Notes: generated from the letters alone by a model not told the origin. DNA of 14,446 bases from Chrysochromulina parva (GCA_002887195.1 PJAB01001443.1:1-14446), one strand, 5' to 3'. Shown: positions 1 through 7,566, counted from the first letter of the stretch. Numbers and translations are program-made.

Positions 1-462
1 GATGTGTCGGGAGGGGGGGGGTAAGGGGTCACCGGGTGTCATCACACTGATGAACCCCGGACCGTATAGGCCGTTATACTTGTGGGGGTGGCTCGTAGGG
101 GGGTGCCAAACGAACCGCCCCCTGCCAAGGGGGGGTTCTAGCCGCCCGATGGTCGCCCGCCTCGTTAGGTACGGTCCGGTGAGACAAAAGAAAACTTTTC
201 TAGGAGAGCTGAGAAACAGCCATTAAAAAGAGAAAGGTATACAGTGTGACGAAACACACAGGTGGAAACTCAAACTGGATCGGTGGTCTAGGACTCTAGG
301 TGCACGAGGAGCTGTGTGCGGTCAGAGTTAGAGCCATATTAGAGCCACTGGGTTCTCCTCGGTCGAGTGGCTGTTGGGCTGAAGTGTGGCTCAGGCGACG
401 AGGCGACGGCGTCTTCGACGGCACGACGGGGCACCACACGGTGGGTTGCGCTGGGGCGGGCG

Positions 463-482
463 CGCTGACGTAACGCTGACGT
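463..482. repeat. Direct repeat of CGCTGACGT
   Basis: CGCTGACGT occurs at 463-471 and again at 474-482, separated by two A residues. Each copy holds TGACGT, the half of a CRE/bZIP-type site. A binding role is possible but unsupported, because no gene starts nearby. Confidence 0.5.
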
Positions 483-796
483 GATGCACGAGGGTGTAAA
501 TTGCGCTCTTCACACCAGTGTCCCCGATGCCAACTGAGTCTTGAGGAGCACTGCGGAGGTCTGCACGTTGTTTTTCGACGGGCTTACCGATTAAGACACC
601 AAGGCAAGTACCAAGGGAGCCGGGACACCCCTGCCGGGACATACACAATTCAGACGTCAACCGACGACGCGCACCATGGACACGCCACATGGGACACGCG
701 AGCGCCTCAGAAATAAACTAATGGTCCCCTACCAAGACCACAGAAAAGGAATGTCAATACACGCTTTACACGGGTACATTTGTGATTTGTTGCGCC

Positions 797-816
797 GATC
801 CACCAAGATCCACCAA
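797..816. repeat. Tandem duplication of GATCCACCAA
   Basis: Two perfect, adjacent 10-bp copies (797-806 and 807-816), followed by a further partial AGAT. It looks like a simple slippage duplication in non-coding DNA. Confidence 0.6.
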
Positions 817-861
817 AGATGTGCGTTAATGTGGGCTTGGGCTTGCGGCCTTGCGGGCTCG

Positions 862-910
862 CGGACCGGCGGTCCGGTCGAACATGTGTACACATGTCCG
901 GCATGTCCGG
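862..910. repeat. Palindrome cluster plus 9-bp tandem repeat
   Basis: Three structured elements lie within 49 bp. CGGACCG-G-CGGTCCG (862-876) is a 7-bp stem around a single base. ACATGTGTACACATGT (882-897) is a perfect 16-bp palindrome. CATGTCCGG is then repeated directly at 893-901 and 902-910, the first copy overlapping the palindrome. No gene depends obviously on it. It could be a protein-binding site cluster or a relic of a mobile element. Confidence 0.6.
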
Positions 911-1160
911 AGTCCCGGCAGACCGCTCCCGACTAATCTTCAAACCTCGTGACTAACCGAGCGTCCTAATACCTAAAACTTAAACTACGTTTTCTACGAT
1001 AAGACATAAGTCGAGCCGGTCGACGCACGAGAGAACGATAATCACCGGACTCTACATCGGAAGAAGGACACGATTTAATACAAGCAGGTCAAGGGCATTC
1101 AGCACGAGAGCATTGCAAACCCTAGGTTCCTAAGCCGGCTAAGTGCCTCAAGTTGACGTA

Positions 1161-3626
1161 CTACTGGTCGGCAGTGCAGACGTTCGATCTTTTACCTATT
1201 TTTTTCCTGATGGGGCTGCCTGGTCGCGTGGGAATAAGGACGCCTGGTCGCCCTCCCACATCACGCCCCCCTCGGCTCGGCACTCCGCCGCTAGGTCTCT
1301 GAAACTCTGAGGTACTAGTGACTGCTGACCGTGCAGTTGATCGTGGCGTCCTGTACTCTGAAGGAGAGTCTGACCGTGAAGTTGACCATCCAAGCGCGGC
1401 CGAGGGCGTGGACGCGCGTGTAGGTGCGGCGCAGGCGGCGGGCTGCGGCCGGTCCGAAGGAGGAGCACCGAAGGGCAGCAGTGGCGTGGCGCTGGTATCG
1501 GACTCTTCTGCTTGCAACGAGCCTTGACGCTGCGCGTTGGCAAGGAAGCAGCCACAAAAGAAGAGCAAGATGAAAGCCGTGGCTGCGAGGGCTATCGCCA
1601 CTCCCTCGAATGCGTACAATATTTCGTATAATACTGATGCACTGATCGAGGAGTGAGGCTCACGCGTCAGTGGTAACATGGCCGGCTCACTGCCGAGAGC
1701 ACCGCTCACGTCGGCTTCTGCGGCATGTGCAATCGCAGTCGCGGCATCCCACGAGGCTTGGGCCCCGTTTGCCAGGTCTTGCCGTGCTGCATCCTCTAGG
1801 TTGACGGCTTTGGCGAAGGCAAGGCGGATGTGGTCCGGAACGTTTGGCGGCGATGGGCTCATCGGTGGCGGGGGTGGCGGGGGTGGCGGGGCTGACGGAA
1901 GCGGCGGTTTTGGCGACGGCGGTGGCGGGGATGACGGCGACGGTGGCATTGGCGACGGCGGTGGCGGGGATGACGGCGGCGGCGGCAGGGGTGGCGAATG
2001 TGGCGGAAGCGGCGGTGTCGGCGACGGCGGTGGCGAGGGTGACGGCGGCAGTGGCAGGGGTGGCGGAGCTAACGGCGGCGGTTGCGGCGGTGGCGGCGGA
2101 GATGGCGGAACCAGAGGTAGCGGCGGTGGAGGCTGCAGCGGAGGCCGTGGCGAGGGTGGGGGTGATGGCGAGGGTGGGGGGGGGGGAGCTGGCGGGGGCG
2201 ATGGATGCGGCGACGGCGGCGGCGACGGACCGGGTGGCAACGGCGGCGGTTGTGGTGGTGACGGTGGCGGCGACGGTGGCGCAGGCAAAGGAGGTGGTGG
2301 CAAAGGCAGAGGCGGTTGAGGAGATGGAGGTGGTGGAGGCGGCTGCAATGGCGGTGGCACGATGAATGGAGGGGGCGACATGGGTGGCGGTTTGCCTGGC
2401 CGCGGCGGTGGCGGTGGTGGGGATGGTCTTGGCGGCAGCGGTGGCGATGGTGGCGGCGGTGATGGCGACGGCGATGCGAACGGTGGTGGAGGTGAGGATG
2501 GCCTTGGCGGCAGCGGCGGCGGCGGTGGCCACGGCGGTGGAGGTGAGGATGGTCTTGGCGGCAGCGGCGGCGGCGGTGGCCAAGGCGCTGGCGACGGCGG
2601 TAACGGTGGCGGTGACGGCGGCGGTGATGGCGGCGGCCGCGGCGGCGGCGAGGGTGGCGGCGGTGATGGCGGCGGCGGTGAGGGTGGCGGTGGCGGCGGC
2701 AGTGATGGCGGCGACGGCGGCGGCGGCGAGGGTGGTGGCGGTGATGGCAGCGGCGGCGAGGGTGGCAAGGGTGGCGGTGGTGATGGCGGCGGAGGTGAGG
2801 GTGGCGGAGGTGGCGAGGGTGATGGTGGCGGTGGCGATGGTGGCGGTGGTGGCGGCGGTGATGGCGGCGATGGCGGCGGCGGCGTGGGTGGCGGCGGCGA
2901 CGGCGGCGGCGGCGAGGGTGGCGGTTGCGACGGTGGCGGCGAAGGCGGTGGTGGCGAAGGTGGGGGCGGTGATGGCGGAGGGGAGGGTAGCGGTGGATAA
3001 GGCGGTGGCGAAGGTGGAGCCGGCGGTGGTGTTGGCGGAGCCGGTGGAGAAGGATCATACGATGGTGGTGGCGGAGATGGAGGTGGAGACGGCGGTGGTG
3101 GGGAAGGAGGCGGAGGAGCTGTGGGTGGCCTGTTCTTGAAGTCCAGCTCGATGTTCACATCGGTGGCATGCAAGAGCACGACGGTAGCCGAAGGAACTAT
3201 AAGAAGGAGCAGCAGCCAACATGTTGCACGACGTCGTGTGTTGAGCATGTACTCCGCCGCTGGCAACGTCGTCGGTGATGAAGGCAGCGGATATGGCATA
3301 CGCACTGGAGATGGCAGCCTCACCGCCGGTGGGAGCGCATGGCGGTTGCCGCGTCCTGGCGTGATTGGTGTGCTCCTGCTGAGGTTGCTCAAGTGTGAGA
3401 ACCGCTGCTTTTGCTTACCCATCTGGGCGGACGCCGCCGATGCAGACGCCGATGCCGACGCCGATGCCGACGCCGCCGTTGGCAGAAGCCGCGACACAGC
3501 CGTTGCGCCTTGCCGCTGCGAGACACGTTTGTATTCCTCCTCGAGCCATGCGACATGATCACGCGCAATGGCCAGCGACTCATGCTGATCTTGCGGTGCT
3601 GGAAAACCTTGCGGTGGCATCATCAT
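1161..3626 (-). CDS. Proline-rich (extensin/pherophorin-like) two-pass membrane protein
   Basis: This 821-residue single-exon protein starts at a run of three ATG codons and ends at a TAG. The N-terminal 130 residues are polar, with a possible amphipathic helix (about 16-38), an alternating Ala-Ser tract (51-67) and SP/TP motifs. RRR (131-133) precedes a membrane segment at about 134-153. Residues 167-594 are almost wholly SPPPP, PPPSP and related repeats, the type hydroxylated and glycosylated in algal and plant wall glycoproteins. A short helical stretch (about 595-660), a second membrane segment (about 673-697, FILLFFCGCF) and a 125-residue Ser/Thr/Arg-rich tail follow. I infer cytosolic ends and an extracellular proline loop. 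The opposite strand is open as glycine-rich frames only because CCN codons mirror as NGG. The class is clear; the precise function is unknown. It is divergently arranged with the DCC-family gene. Confidence 0.8.
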   Translation of the reverse strand: MMMPPQGFPAPQDQHESLAIARDHVAWLEEEYKRVSQRQGATAVSRLLPTAASASASASASASAASAQMGKQKQRFSHLSNLSRSTPITPGRGNRHALPPAVRLPSPVRMPYPLPSSPTTLPAAEYMLNTRRRATCWLLLLLIVPSATVVLLHATDVNIELDFKNRPPTAPPPPSPPPPSPPPSPPPPSYDPSPPAPPTPPPAPPSPPPYPPLPSPPPSPPPPSPPPPSPPPSQPPPSPPPPSPPPPTPPPPSPPSPPPPPPPSPPPPSPSPPPPPSPPPPSPPPPLPPSPPLPSPPPPSPPPPSPPSLPPPPPPSPPPPSPPPPSPPPRPPPSPPPSPPPLPPSPAPWPPPPPLPPRPSSPPPPWPPPPPLPPRPSSPPPPFASPSPSPPPPSPPLPPRPSPPPPPPRPGKPPPMSPPPFIVPPPLQPPPPPPSPQPPLPLPPPPLPAPPSPPPSPPQPPPLPPGPSPPPSPHPSPPPAPPPPPSPSPPPSPRPPLQPPPPLPLVPPSPPPPPQPPPLAPPPLPLPPSPSPPPSPTPPLPPHSPPLPPPPSSPPPPSPMPPSPSSPPPPSPKPPLPSAPPPPPPPPPMSPSPPNVPDHIRLAFAKAVNLEDAARQDLANGAQASWDAATAIAHAAEADVSGALGSEPAMLPLTREPHSSISASVLYEILYAFEGVAIALAATAFILLFFCGCFLANAQRQGSLQAEESDTSATPLLPFGAPPSDRPQPAACAAPTRASTPSAALGWSTSRSDSPSEYRTPRSTARSAVTSTSEFQRPSGGVPSRGGRDVGGRPGVLIPTRPGSPIRKKIGKRSNVCTADQ
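1845..3128 (-). repeat. Low-complexity proline-codon tract, G-rich on + strand
   Basis: About 1.28 kb of degenerate CCN/TCN codon repeats encodes the proline-rich domain. On the + strand it reads as continual GGTGGCGGN runs with many GGG and GGGG blocks, including a run of nine G at 2177-2185. Such sequence is prone to G-quadruplexes, replication slippage and assembly collapse. No single higher-order unit is perfectly repeated, although two segments around 2490-2582 (the AGGTGAGGATGG...GGCGGTGGCC units) are near copies. Confidence 0.8.
3426..3476 (-). repeat. Ala-Ser dipeptide repeat (12-bp GCCGATGCCGAC unit)
   Basis: On the + strand GCCGATGCCGAC is iterated with slight variation. On the coding strand it gives the alternating Ala-Ser tract at residues 51-67 of the proline-rich protein, a flexible linker in its N-terminal domain. 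It is likely polymorphic in length. Confidence 0.7.
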
Positions 3627-3986
3627 CGCTGCTTCAGCCTAGACGACCCGCTCCGCATCAACGGCCTGTTCGAGCTGCGACCTGGCAGCACAGCAGTGAG
3701 CGATGTGGTGGTGATGGGATAGAACGCGTGAATGTGGGCCGTCCCTTTCGTTCGTATCGGGTTTCGGGTCCTGCCAAAAAAAGCGTGCTACGCAACGCGT
3801 TCACGGTAAAAAGACACCGGAGGAGCCGGACCGGTAAAAAGACACCGGGGGGAGCCGGACCGGTAAAAAGACACCGGGGGGAGCCGGGACACACACGGGA
3901 CCTTTTTACCGGTACTGTACGTTCAAAAAGATGTCGCGCTGAACAGCTGACGTGTCTCTTCCTCGTGGGGTCGACAAACTAAGACC
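3627..3986. promoter_or_regulatory. Divergent intergenic region, shared promoter presumed
   Basis: These 360 bp separate two start codons facing away from each other (leftward gene at 3626, rightward gene at 3987), so both promoters and 5' leaders must lie here unless the transcripts overlap. I see no convincing TATA box. The outstanding content is the tandem hairpin array at 3804-3913, about 75-180 bp from the rightward start and 180-290 bp from the leftward start. The promoter call is inference from geometry. Confidence 0.5.
3804..3913. repeat. Three tandem hairpin-forming units plus inverted partial copy
   Basis: Three consecutive units (3804-3831, 3832-3860, 3861-3890; 28, 29 and 30 bp) share CGGTAAAAAGACACCGG followed by a GGAGCCGGAC-type tail. 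Their lengths differ only in a G run and one extra G. Within each unit (C)CGGT pairs with ACCG(G) around the invariant loop AAAAAGAC. After an ACAC-rich spacer, CCTTTTTACCGGT (3901-3913) is the reverse complement of ACCGGTAAAAAG plus one more pair, so the last full unit can also pair with it. There are no unique spacers, so this is not a CRISPR array. It may be a cis-regulatory array, an RNA leader structure or an element remnant. Confidence 0.75.
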
Positions 3987-4511
3987 ATGTTGAGCTTCAG
4001 AGCGGCTGCAATCGTCGCTTGTTCTGCTGCGGGCGTCGGGTTGGTGCCGTCGGCGCTGCAGCCGCCCGCGGGCGTCGATTCGTGGCTCATGTTCGACGGC
4101 GTGTGCAACTTGTGCGACGGCTTCGTTAACTTTGTCTACGATGGTGATAGCGGAGCGAGGGTTAAGTTCGGCGCACAGCAGAAGCACATGGATCTGCTCG
4201 CGCGTATCGGAGCGCCCACAGACCTCTCGACGCTTGTCCTCATCCAGGGCGACCAGTTTTACACGCGGTCGAATGCAGCGCTGAGGACGCTTGCGCTCAT
4301 GGACTGGCCATACAAAGCTCTCGCGGTTGCGTGGCTCATTCCGTCTCCGCTCCGAGATCTGGGATACGTGGGCGTCGCGAACGTACGTTACCAAGTGTTT
4401 GGGAAGCGCGACGATTGCCGCGTGCCGACGGGCGACTTTCGAAGACGTTTCATCGACTATCGCGCTGAGGAGGAGGGCGAGGCCGATCCAATCTCGGGGA
4501 TCAAGAGCTGA
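3987..4511 (+). CDS. DCC-family (DUF393) thiol-disulfide oxidoreductase-like protein
   Basis: This 174-residue protein matches the DCC family along its length. MFDGVCNLCDGFVNFV near residues 35-50 carries the family DxxCxxC signature (D37, C40, C43). KFGAQQ (60-65), LSTLVLI (80-86) and YTRSNAALR (92-100) follow. The terminal block is IPSPLRDLGYV (118-128), NVRYQVFGKRDDCRVP (132-147; C144) and a final RRRF. Family members have a thioredoxin-like fold and a presumed redox activity; substrates are mostly unknown. The first 25 residues are hydrophobic and alanine-rich with one arginine, suggesting a signal peptide or organelle leader absent from typical bacterial homologues. The length is slightly above the usual 120-150 because of that leader and an acidic tail. 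The start at 3987 is the first ATG after the intergenic region. The family call is strong; the cellular location is inference. Confidence 0.88.
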   Translation: MLSFRAAAIVACSAAGVGLVPSALQPPAGVDSWLMFDGVCNLCDGFVNFVYDGDSGARVKFGAQQKHMDLLARIGAPTDLSTLVLIQGDQFYTRSNAALRTLALMDWPYKALAVAWLIPSPLRDLGYVGVANVRYQVFGKRDDCRVPTGDFRRRFIDYRAEEEGEADPISGIKS

Positions 4512-4525
4512 GCTGCGTGGGGGCG

Positions 4526-4539
4526 GAGCTCACGAGCTC
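4526..4539. repeat. GAGCTC-AC-GAGCTC palindrome after stop codon
   Basis: Two GAGCTC hexamers with a 2-bp centre lie 15 bp past the stop of the DCC-family gene. They could form a small hairpin in its 3' untranslated region; no U-run follows. The role is unknown. Confidence 0.4.
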
Positions 4540-4557
4540 TACAATAGTAGCGGCTGA

Positions 4558-4588
4558 GTAGAGAGCGTAGAGAGAGCGTAGAGAGAGC
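4558..4588. repeat. Short GTAGAGAGAGC tandem repeat
   Basis: One 9-bp unit (GTAGAGAGC) is followed by two 11-bp units (GTAGAGAGAGC at 4567-4577 and 4578-4588). This purine-rich tract lies in the 193-bp gap between the DCC-family and NIPA-type genes, about 115 bp before the second start codon, so it could sit in a promoter or 5' leader. Confidence 0.6.
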
Positions 4589-4704
4589 GATCATCGCGGA
4601 GATGACGGTAACTGGGCGTATGAATCAAGGATGTGCTCAACACAACGCGTATCAGAACTCCTGCTCCTCCTTGAATCCTGAGGTTCGAAGGCGTAAACAG
4701 CCAC

Positions 4705-6168
4705 ATGGCGACTTCTCCCGTCGCACCTCCTCCATACGTGCAGTTTGCTTCCAACAACACCTCCGGTTGGTCGGCGTCTCCTCCATACGTGCCCTTCGCT
4801 CCCAACAGCACCGATGCTGTTCATCTGGAACGGTGTGGAAACGCGCTGCCGACGTGGGGGGTGCCCTTCGGCGTCATCCTCTCGACGGTCGCCTCGATCG
4901 GCATCAACATCGGGCAAAATATGCAGGCGCAAGGTATCAATCGGCTGACCGAGGAGCAAAAATCCGCTCCGCAACAGTCTAGGCTGTGGGTAATTGGCAT
5001 GCTCGTGTTCATCTTCTCCTCCCTCTTCAACTTTGTTGCGCTCGCCTTCGCGCCGGCATCCATCCTGACACCGATCGAATCGATCCAGTTTGTGACCAAC
5101 ATCATGTACAATCGCGTGTACAATGGCGCACCAGTGAGCCCATTGATGGTCACGGGCGTCACGTGCGCCGTCGTCGGCACGTGCCTCACGGTCTTCTTCG
5201 GCGCGCAGGGCGAGAAATGCTTCCAGGGCGATTACATGGAGGGCTTATGGAGAGGGCCCGCATGGCTCGTGTACTTCATCGGCACCATGATCATCGCGAT
5301 CGTCACGTATTTCGTCCATGCATGCATGAAAGCTCGCGCGGATATGGACGCGGTCTATGCGCAACGCACGGCCATCTTGCGACCGGTGCTGTACACTCTC
5401 TCGGCATCACTCGCAGGTGGCTCGCAGGTGATTACGCACAGCAAGGGTCTCTCATCGCTGCTCACGCTGGCGTTTCAGGGGGACGTTGTCGGCGTGTTCA
5501 CCGACTGGCCGATCTACGTCGAGCTCTTCATCACCGTCGCAGCCGGCATCTTGTGGGTACAGCGTCAGACCCTTGGCCTAGGATTGTTCGATCCGTTGAT
5601 CATTCTGCCGTTGCTGATTGGGAGCTTTATCGTGACCGGAGGCATCTCGGGCGGCATCTTCTTCGGCGAGTTCGACTTCGTCGATGATGGCCGGTTGGGA
5701 TGGGCCAATTGGATCCTGTACATCCTCGGCATGGTCCTCGTGGTCGTGGGCCTTGCCATCATTGCCATTGCGGGCACGCAGCTGCAGCGCGCTCGGGCGA
5801 AGGCGGCCGGGAAAGATAACGGGAAAGAGGGCCCTGCTGCCTCCGGCGCCGAGCTCGGGTCACCCGTAGTCAAGTCACCCAAGCCCGAGTCGACAACCAA
5901 CCCCTCGTCGAGGACCGCCAAATTTACGCCGACCGAGATTTCGCTCCCCGGGGAAAACGTGATTAATGATTCTCCCGTCGTGCTCGAGGATGCGTGGACA
6001 TCACGGATCGTGGACAGCAAGAGAAATGCGGCGATCATGCCCAACCACATGGTGCTCGCCTCATCTCTTCAACGGATGGCTTCATCGGAACGGTTGTCAC
6101 CATTTCGCTCGACACGCGCGCGCGCAACGGATGTCACCACTGTCGCCTCGATCCCAGACAAAATTTGA
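4705..6168 (+). CDS. NIPA-type magnesium transporter (DUF803 family)
   Basis: This 487-residue polytopic protein belongs to the NIPA family (drug/metabolite transporter fold), whose animal members move Mg2+. Diagnostic segments are VASIGINIGQNMQ (62-74) in the first membrane helix, FNFVALAFAPASILTPIES (108-126) and ITHSKGLSSLL (243-253). About nine hydrophobic segments are visible, near 52-72, 95-115, 119-136, 147-166, 186-206, 228-245, 270-285, 297-316 and 335-357, as expected. Residues 358-487 form a polar, probably cytosolic tail rich in Ser/Thr/Pro. The first 45 residues contain a duplicated PPYVxFAxNxT motif with N-x-T sequons (N17, N34), consistent with an exposed N-terminus. The ATG lies in a favourable context (CCACATGG). 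The family is clear; the substrate is assumed from it. The gene is co-oriented with the DCC gene 193 bp upstream. Confidence 0.87.
   Translation: MATSPVAPPPYVQFASNNTSGWSASPPYVPFAPNSTDAVHLERCGNALPTWGVPFGVILSTVASIGINIGQNMQAQGINRLTEEQKSAPQQSRLWVIGMLVFIFSSLFNFVALAFAPASILTPIESIQFVTNIMYNRVYNGAPVSPLMVTGVTCAVVGTCLTVFFGAQGEKCFQGDYMEGLWRGPAWLVYFIGTMIIAIVTYFVHACMKARADMDAVYAQRTAILRPVLYTLSASLAGGSQVITHSKGLSSLLTLAFQGDVVGVFTDWPIYVELFITVAAGILWVQRQTLGLGLFDPLIILPLLIGSFIVTGGISGGIFFGEFDFVDDGRLGWANWILYILGMVLVVVGLAIIAIAGTQLQRARAKAAGKDNGKEGPAASGAELGSPVVKSPKPESTTNPSSRTAKFTPTEISLPGENVINDSPVVLEDAWTSRIVDSKRNAAIMPNHMVLASSLQRMASSERLSPFRSTRARATDVTTVASIPDKI
4726..4812 (+). repeat. Internal duplication in NIPA N-terminus
   Basis: CTCCTCCATACGTGC occurs twice, exactly 51 bp (17 codons) apart (4727-4741 and 4778-4792). 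The encoded PPYVQFASNNT (9-19) and PPYVPFAPNST (26-36) are clear copies that drifted downstream of the identical core. This is an in-frame tandem duplication of an extramembrane, sequon-bearing segment. Confidence 0.75.
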
Positions 6169-6871
6169 GAACTGTCGTGACAGCGAGCGCGCCCCGACCA
6201 CATTACGATGACGCCCCTACCACTGTACGATATGGAGCTCTAGTTTGTTGTTCGTGTCAATGCTATTGTGTGGTGTGTTGGTGCGAGTCGCAGTCGGCAC
6301 CCCGGGTGGGATGCACGAATCATTCGGGCGGAGGGGCATGCACACGGTGTGGTCTAAAGCGGGTGACTCAAGCGCCGTGGGTAGTCTGGTAGGTACTGCT
6401 AGTGGATGCGCGCGGCGGACCTTTCCCGCGCGAGGGGTGAGACGCGTGACTCGTTAGTGAGTTACCCCGGGACCCCGACCAGTCAGCAGTTCCAGTGTGG
6501 GCGTGCGCGGTTACTCTTAGTCTTTTCGTAATTACAAGTTTACAACGGTACAAGCTTGAAGCTAGAGTTACATCACTCATCAGACTCACGAAGCCCGGGT
6601 TCGTTTTGCGCCGTCGAAGTCGGCCGCGTAGAACCCGCGTCGAAACGCCGTCGCCAACATCTCGCAGCCGGACCCATGCCCTCACTTTTAACATTCCTAT
6701 AACATTCCACAGAAAGCCCTCCCGACAATCGTAACCCGAAATCACTCTTTTTGACGGGACCTTTTGGCGCCTGGCAGACTTGAATGACTGCGCCGTGAAC
6801 GTTGCACGTGTTGCTGTTGGTTTGTCTCATTTGAAATTTCATAGAGCAGCACAGCTCCGGCTGTTAAGTTT

Positions 6872-7029
6872 ACGTGTTGGTGTGTTGTGAATGTGTGTGA
6901 GTGTAACGTGTGCGAGGTCCCGAGGTGTTGCCCCAATGCCCCTCACGGAAGACGGATAGACTCCCCTCACGGACGGACGGACGCTCACGTATTTGAGATT
7001 TCGTTGCACGTGTTCGTGTGTTGTGAATG
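6872..7029. repeat. Pair of 22-bp GT-rich repeats with degenerate third copy near 7800
   Basis: The 22 bases at 6872-6893 recur at 7008-7029 with a single difference (ACGTGTTGGTG versus ACGTGTTCGTG, both continuing TGTTGTGAATG). A weaker relative, GCGTGTTGGTGTGTATG, is at 7800-7816. Accompanying motifs also recur: ATTTGAGATT before the second and third, and AACGTGTGCGAGG at 6905-6917 and 7766-7778. Together they suggest a duplicated element of roughly 60-100 bp that has diverged. Confidence 0.65.
6939..6982. repeat. CCCCTCACGGA direct repeat and GGAC tetranucleotide run
   Basis: CCCCTCACGGA occurs at 6939-6949 and 6963-6973. The second copy runs straight into three GGAC units (6971-6982). 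It is a simple local repeat between the two 22-bp GT-rich copies. Confidence 0.55.
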
Positions 7030-7219
7030 AACCCTTCTCTGACCTAGCATCTTGGGCTGCGCGCCTGTGCCTGGGCTCGCCCCGATGATCCCGGATGGCC
7101 CTTCGTTGTGGCTTCGCGCCCGTAGCCCCGTACTTCCCGACGAGGCCTCGCTGCTGCTGTCTACCGTTTAATGCCTTAAGCCTTATCTACCGCTGGTGGC
7201 GACGCTTCCCCGACTCTCG

Positions 7220-7420
7220 ACCAGGGCCCGCCGCCCCCACCCCCCCACCGCCCCGCCACCGCCCCCACCGCCTCCGCCTTCGCCGCCTCCTAGCCGCCTC
7301 CTCCGCAGCCTCCGCATGCGACGCCTCCGACGATGCCTCCGCCGCGCCCCCGCCCGCCCTCGCCTATAGCCCTCGCCAGTCGTCACCCCCGCCTAACCCC
7401 CGCCTCCGCGCCCACCTAAT
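7220..7420. repeat. C-rich, G-poor strand-asymmetric tract
   Basis: The + strand is dominated by CCGCC, CCCCC and CTCC runs, with scattered short purine interruptions. It reads as proline/arginine-rich in every frame, so I treat the overlapping 110-codon frame (7095-7427) as composition-driven and not as a gene. Such tracts lie upstream of many GC-rich eukaryotic promoters. It directly precedes the TATA-like pair. Confidence 0.45.
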
Positions 7421-7422
7421 AG

Positions 7423-7437
7423 TATAAAGCTATAAAC
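7423..7437 (+). promoter_or_regulatory. Tandem TATA-like boxes
   Basis: TATAAAG (7423-7429) and TATAAAC (7431-7437) lie one base apart within otherwise C-rich DNA, about 435 bp before the CRAL-TRIO start codon. They are the best TATA candidates in the window. If used, the transcript would have a roughly 400-nt leader containing the microsatellite and both inverted repeats. The position is consistent but no start-site evidence is visible. Confidence 0.3.
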
Positions 7438-7566
7438 GCCCACCTCCCGCCCGCCTCGCCGCCTGTCGGCGCCCCCAGCTCGACCGACCACGCGACCAGC
7501 TCCCTTGACCAGCTCGTTAAGGACGTTAACCAGCTCGACGACGATGAGGAGGCACTAAGCCCCAGG

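Larger units (their letters stand above)
1..1160. other. Intergenic region, no recognised gene
   Basis: I see no protein family, tRNA or rRNA here on either strand. The open frames are at most about 100 codons, overlap one another on both strands and have arginine/proline/cysteine-rich compositions typical of chance frames in GC-rich DNA. The stretch lies beyond the stop codon of the leftward proline-rich protein gene, so the part nearest 1160 probably includes its 3' untranslated region. It contains small tandem repeats and a palindrome cluster, listed separately. Confidence 0.6.

Noticed and set aside
391..943. Several overlapping frames of 70-100 codons on both strands
   Set aside because: They are mutually overlapping and compositionally random, with no recognisable motif or neighbouring signals.
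1678..3000. Long + strand glycine-rich open frames opposite the proline-rich gene
   Set aside because: CCN proline codons read as NGG glycine codons on the other strand, so long frames arise automatically. They lack any non-repetitive domain, whereas the minus strand has membrane segments and ordered ends.
2069..3058. Minus-strand His/Arg-rich frame inside the proline-rich gene
   Set aside because: It is the shifted frame of the same CCACC-type repeat and lies wholly within the better-supported gene.
3804..3913. Possible CRISPR array from regularly spaced 28-30 bp units
   Set aside because: The units are directly adjacent with no unique spacers, the genome is eukaryotic and no cas gene is present.
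7095..7427. 110-codon rightward Pro/Arg/Ala-rich frame
   Set aside because: Its composition is explained by the C-rich tract it covers, it ends at the TATA-like pair, and no homologous pattern is visible.
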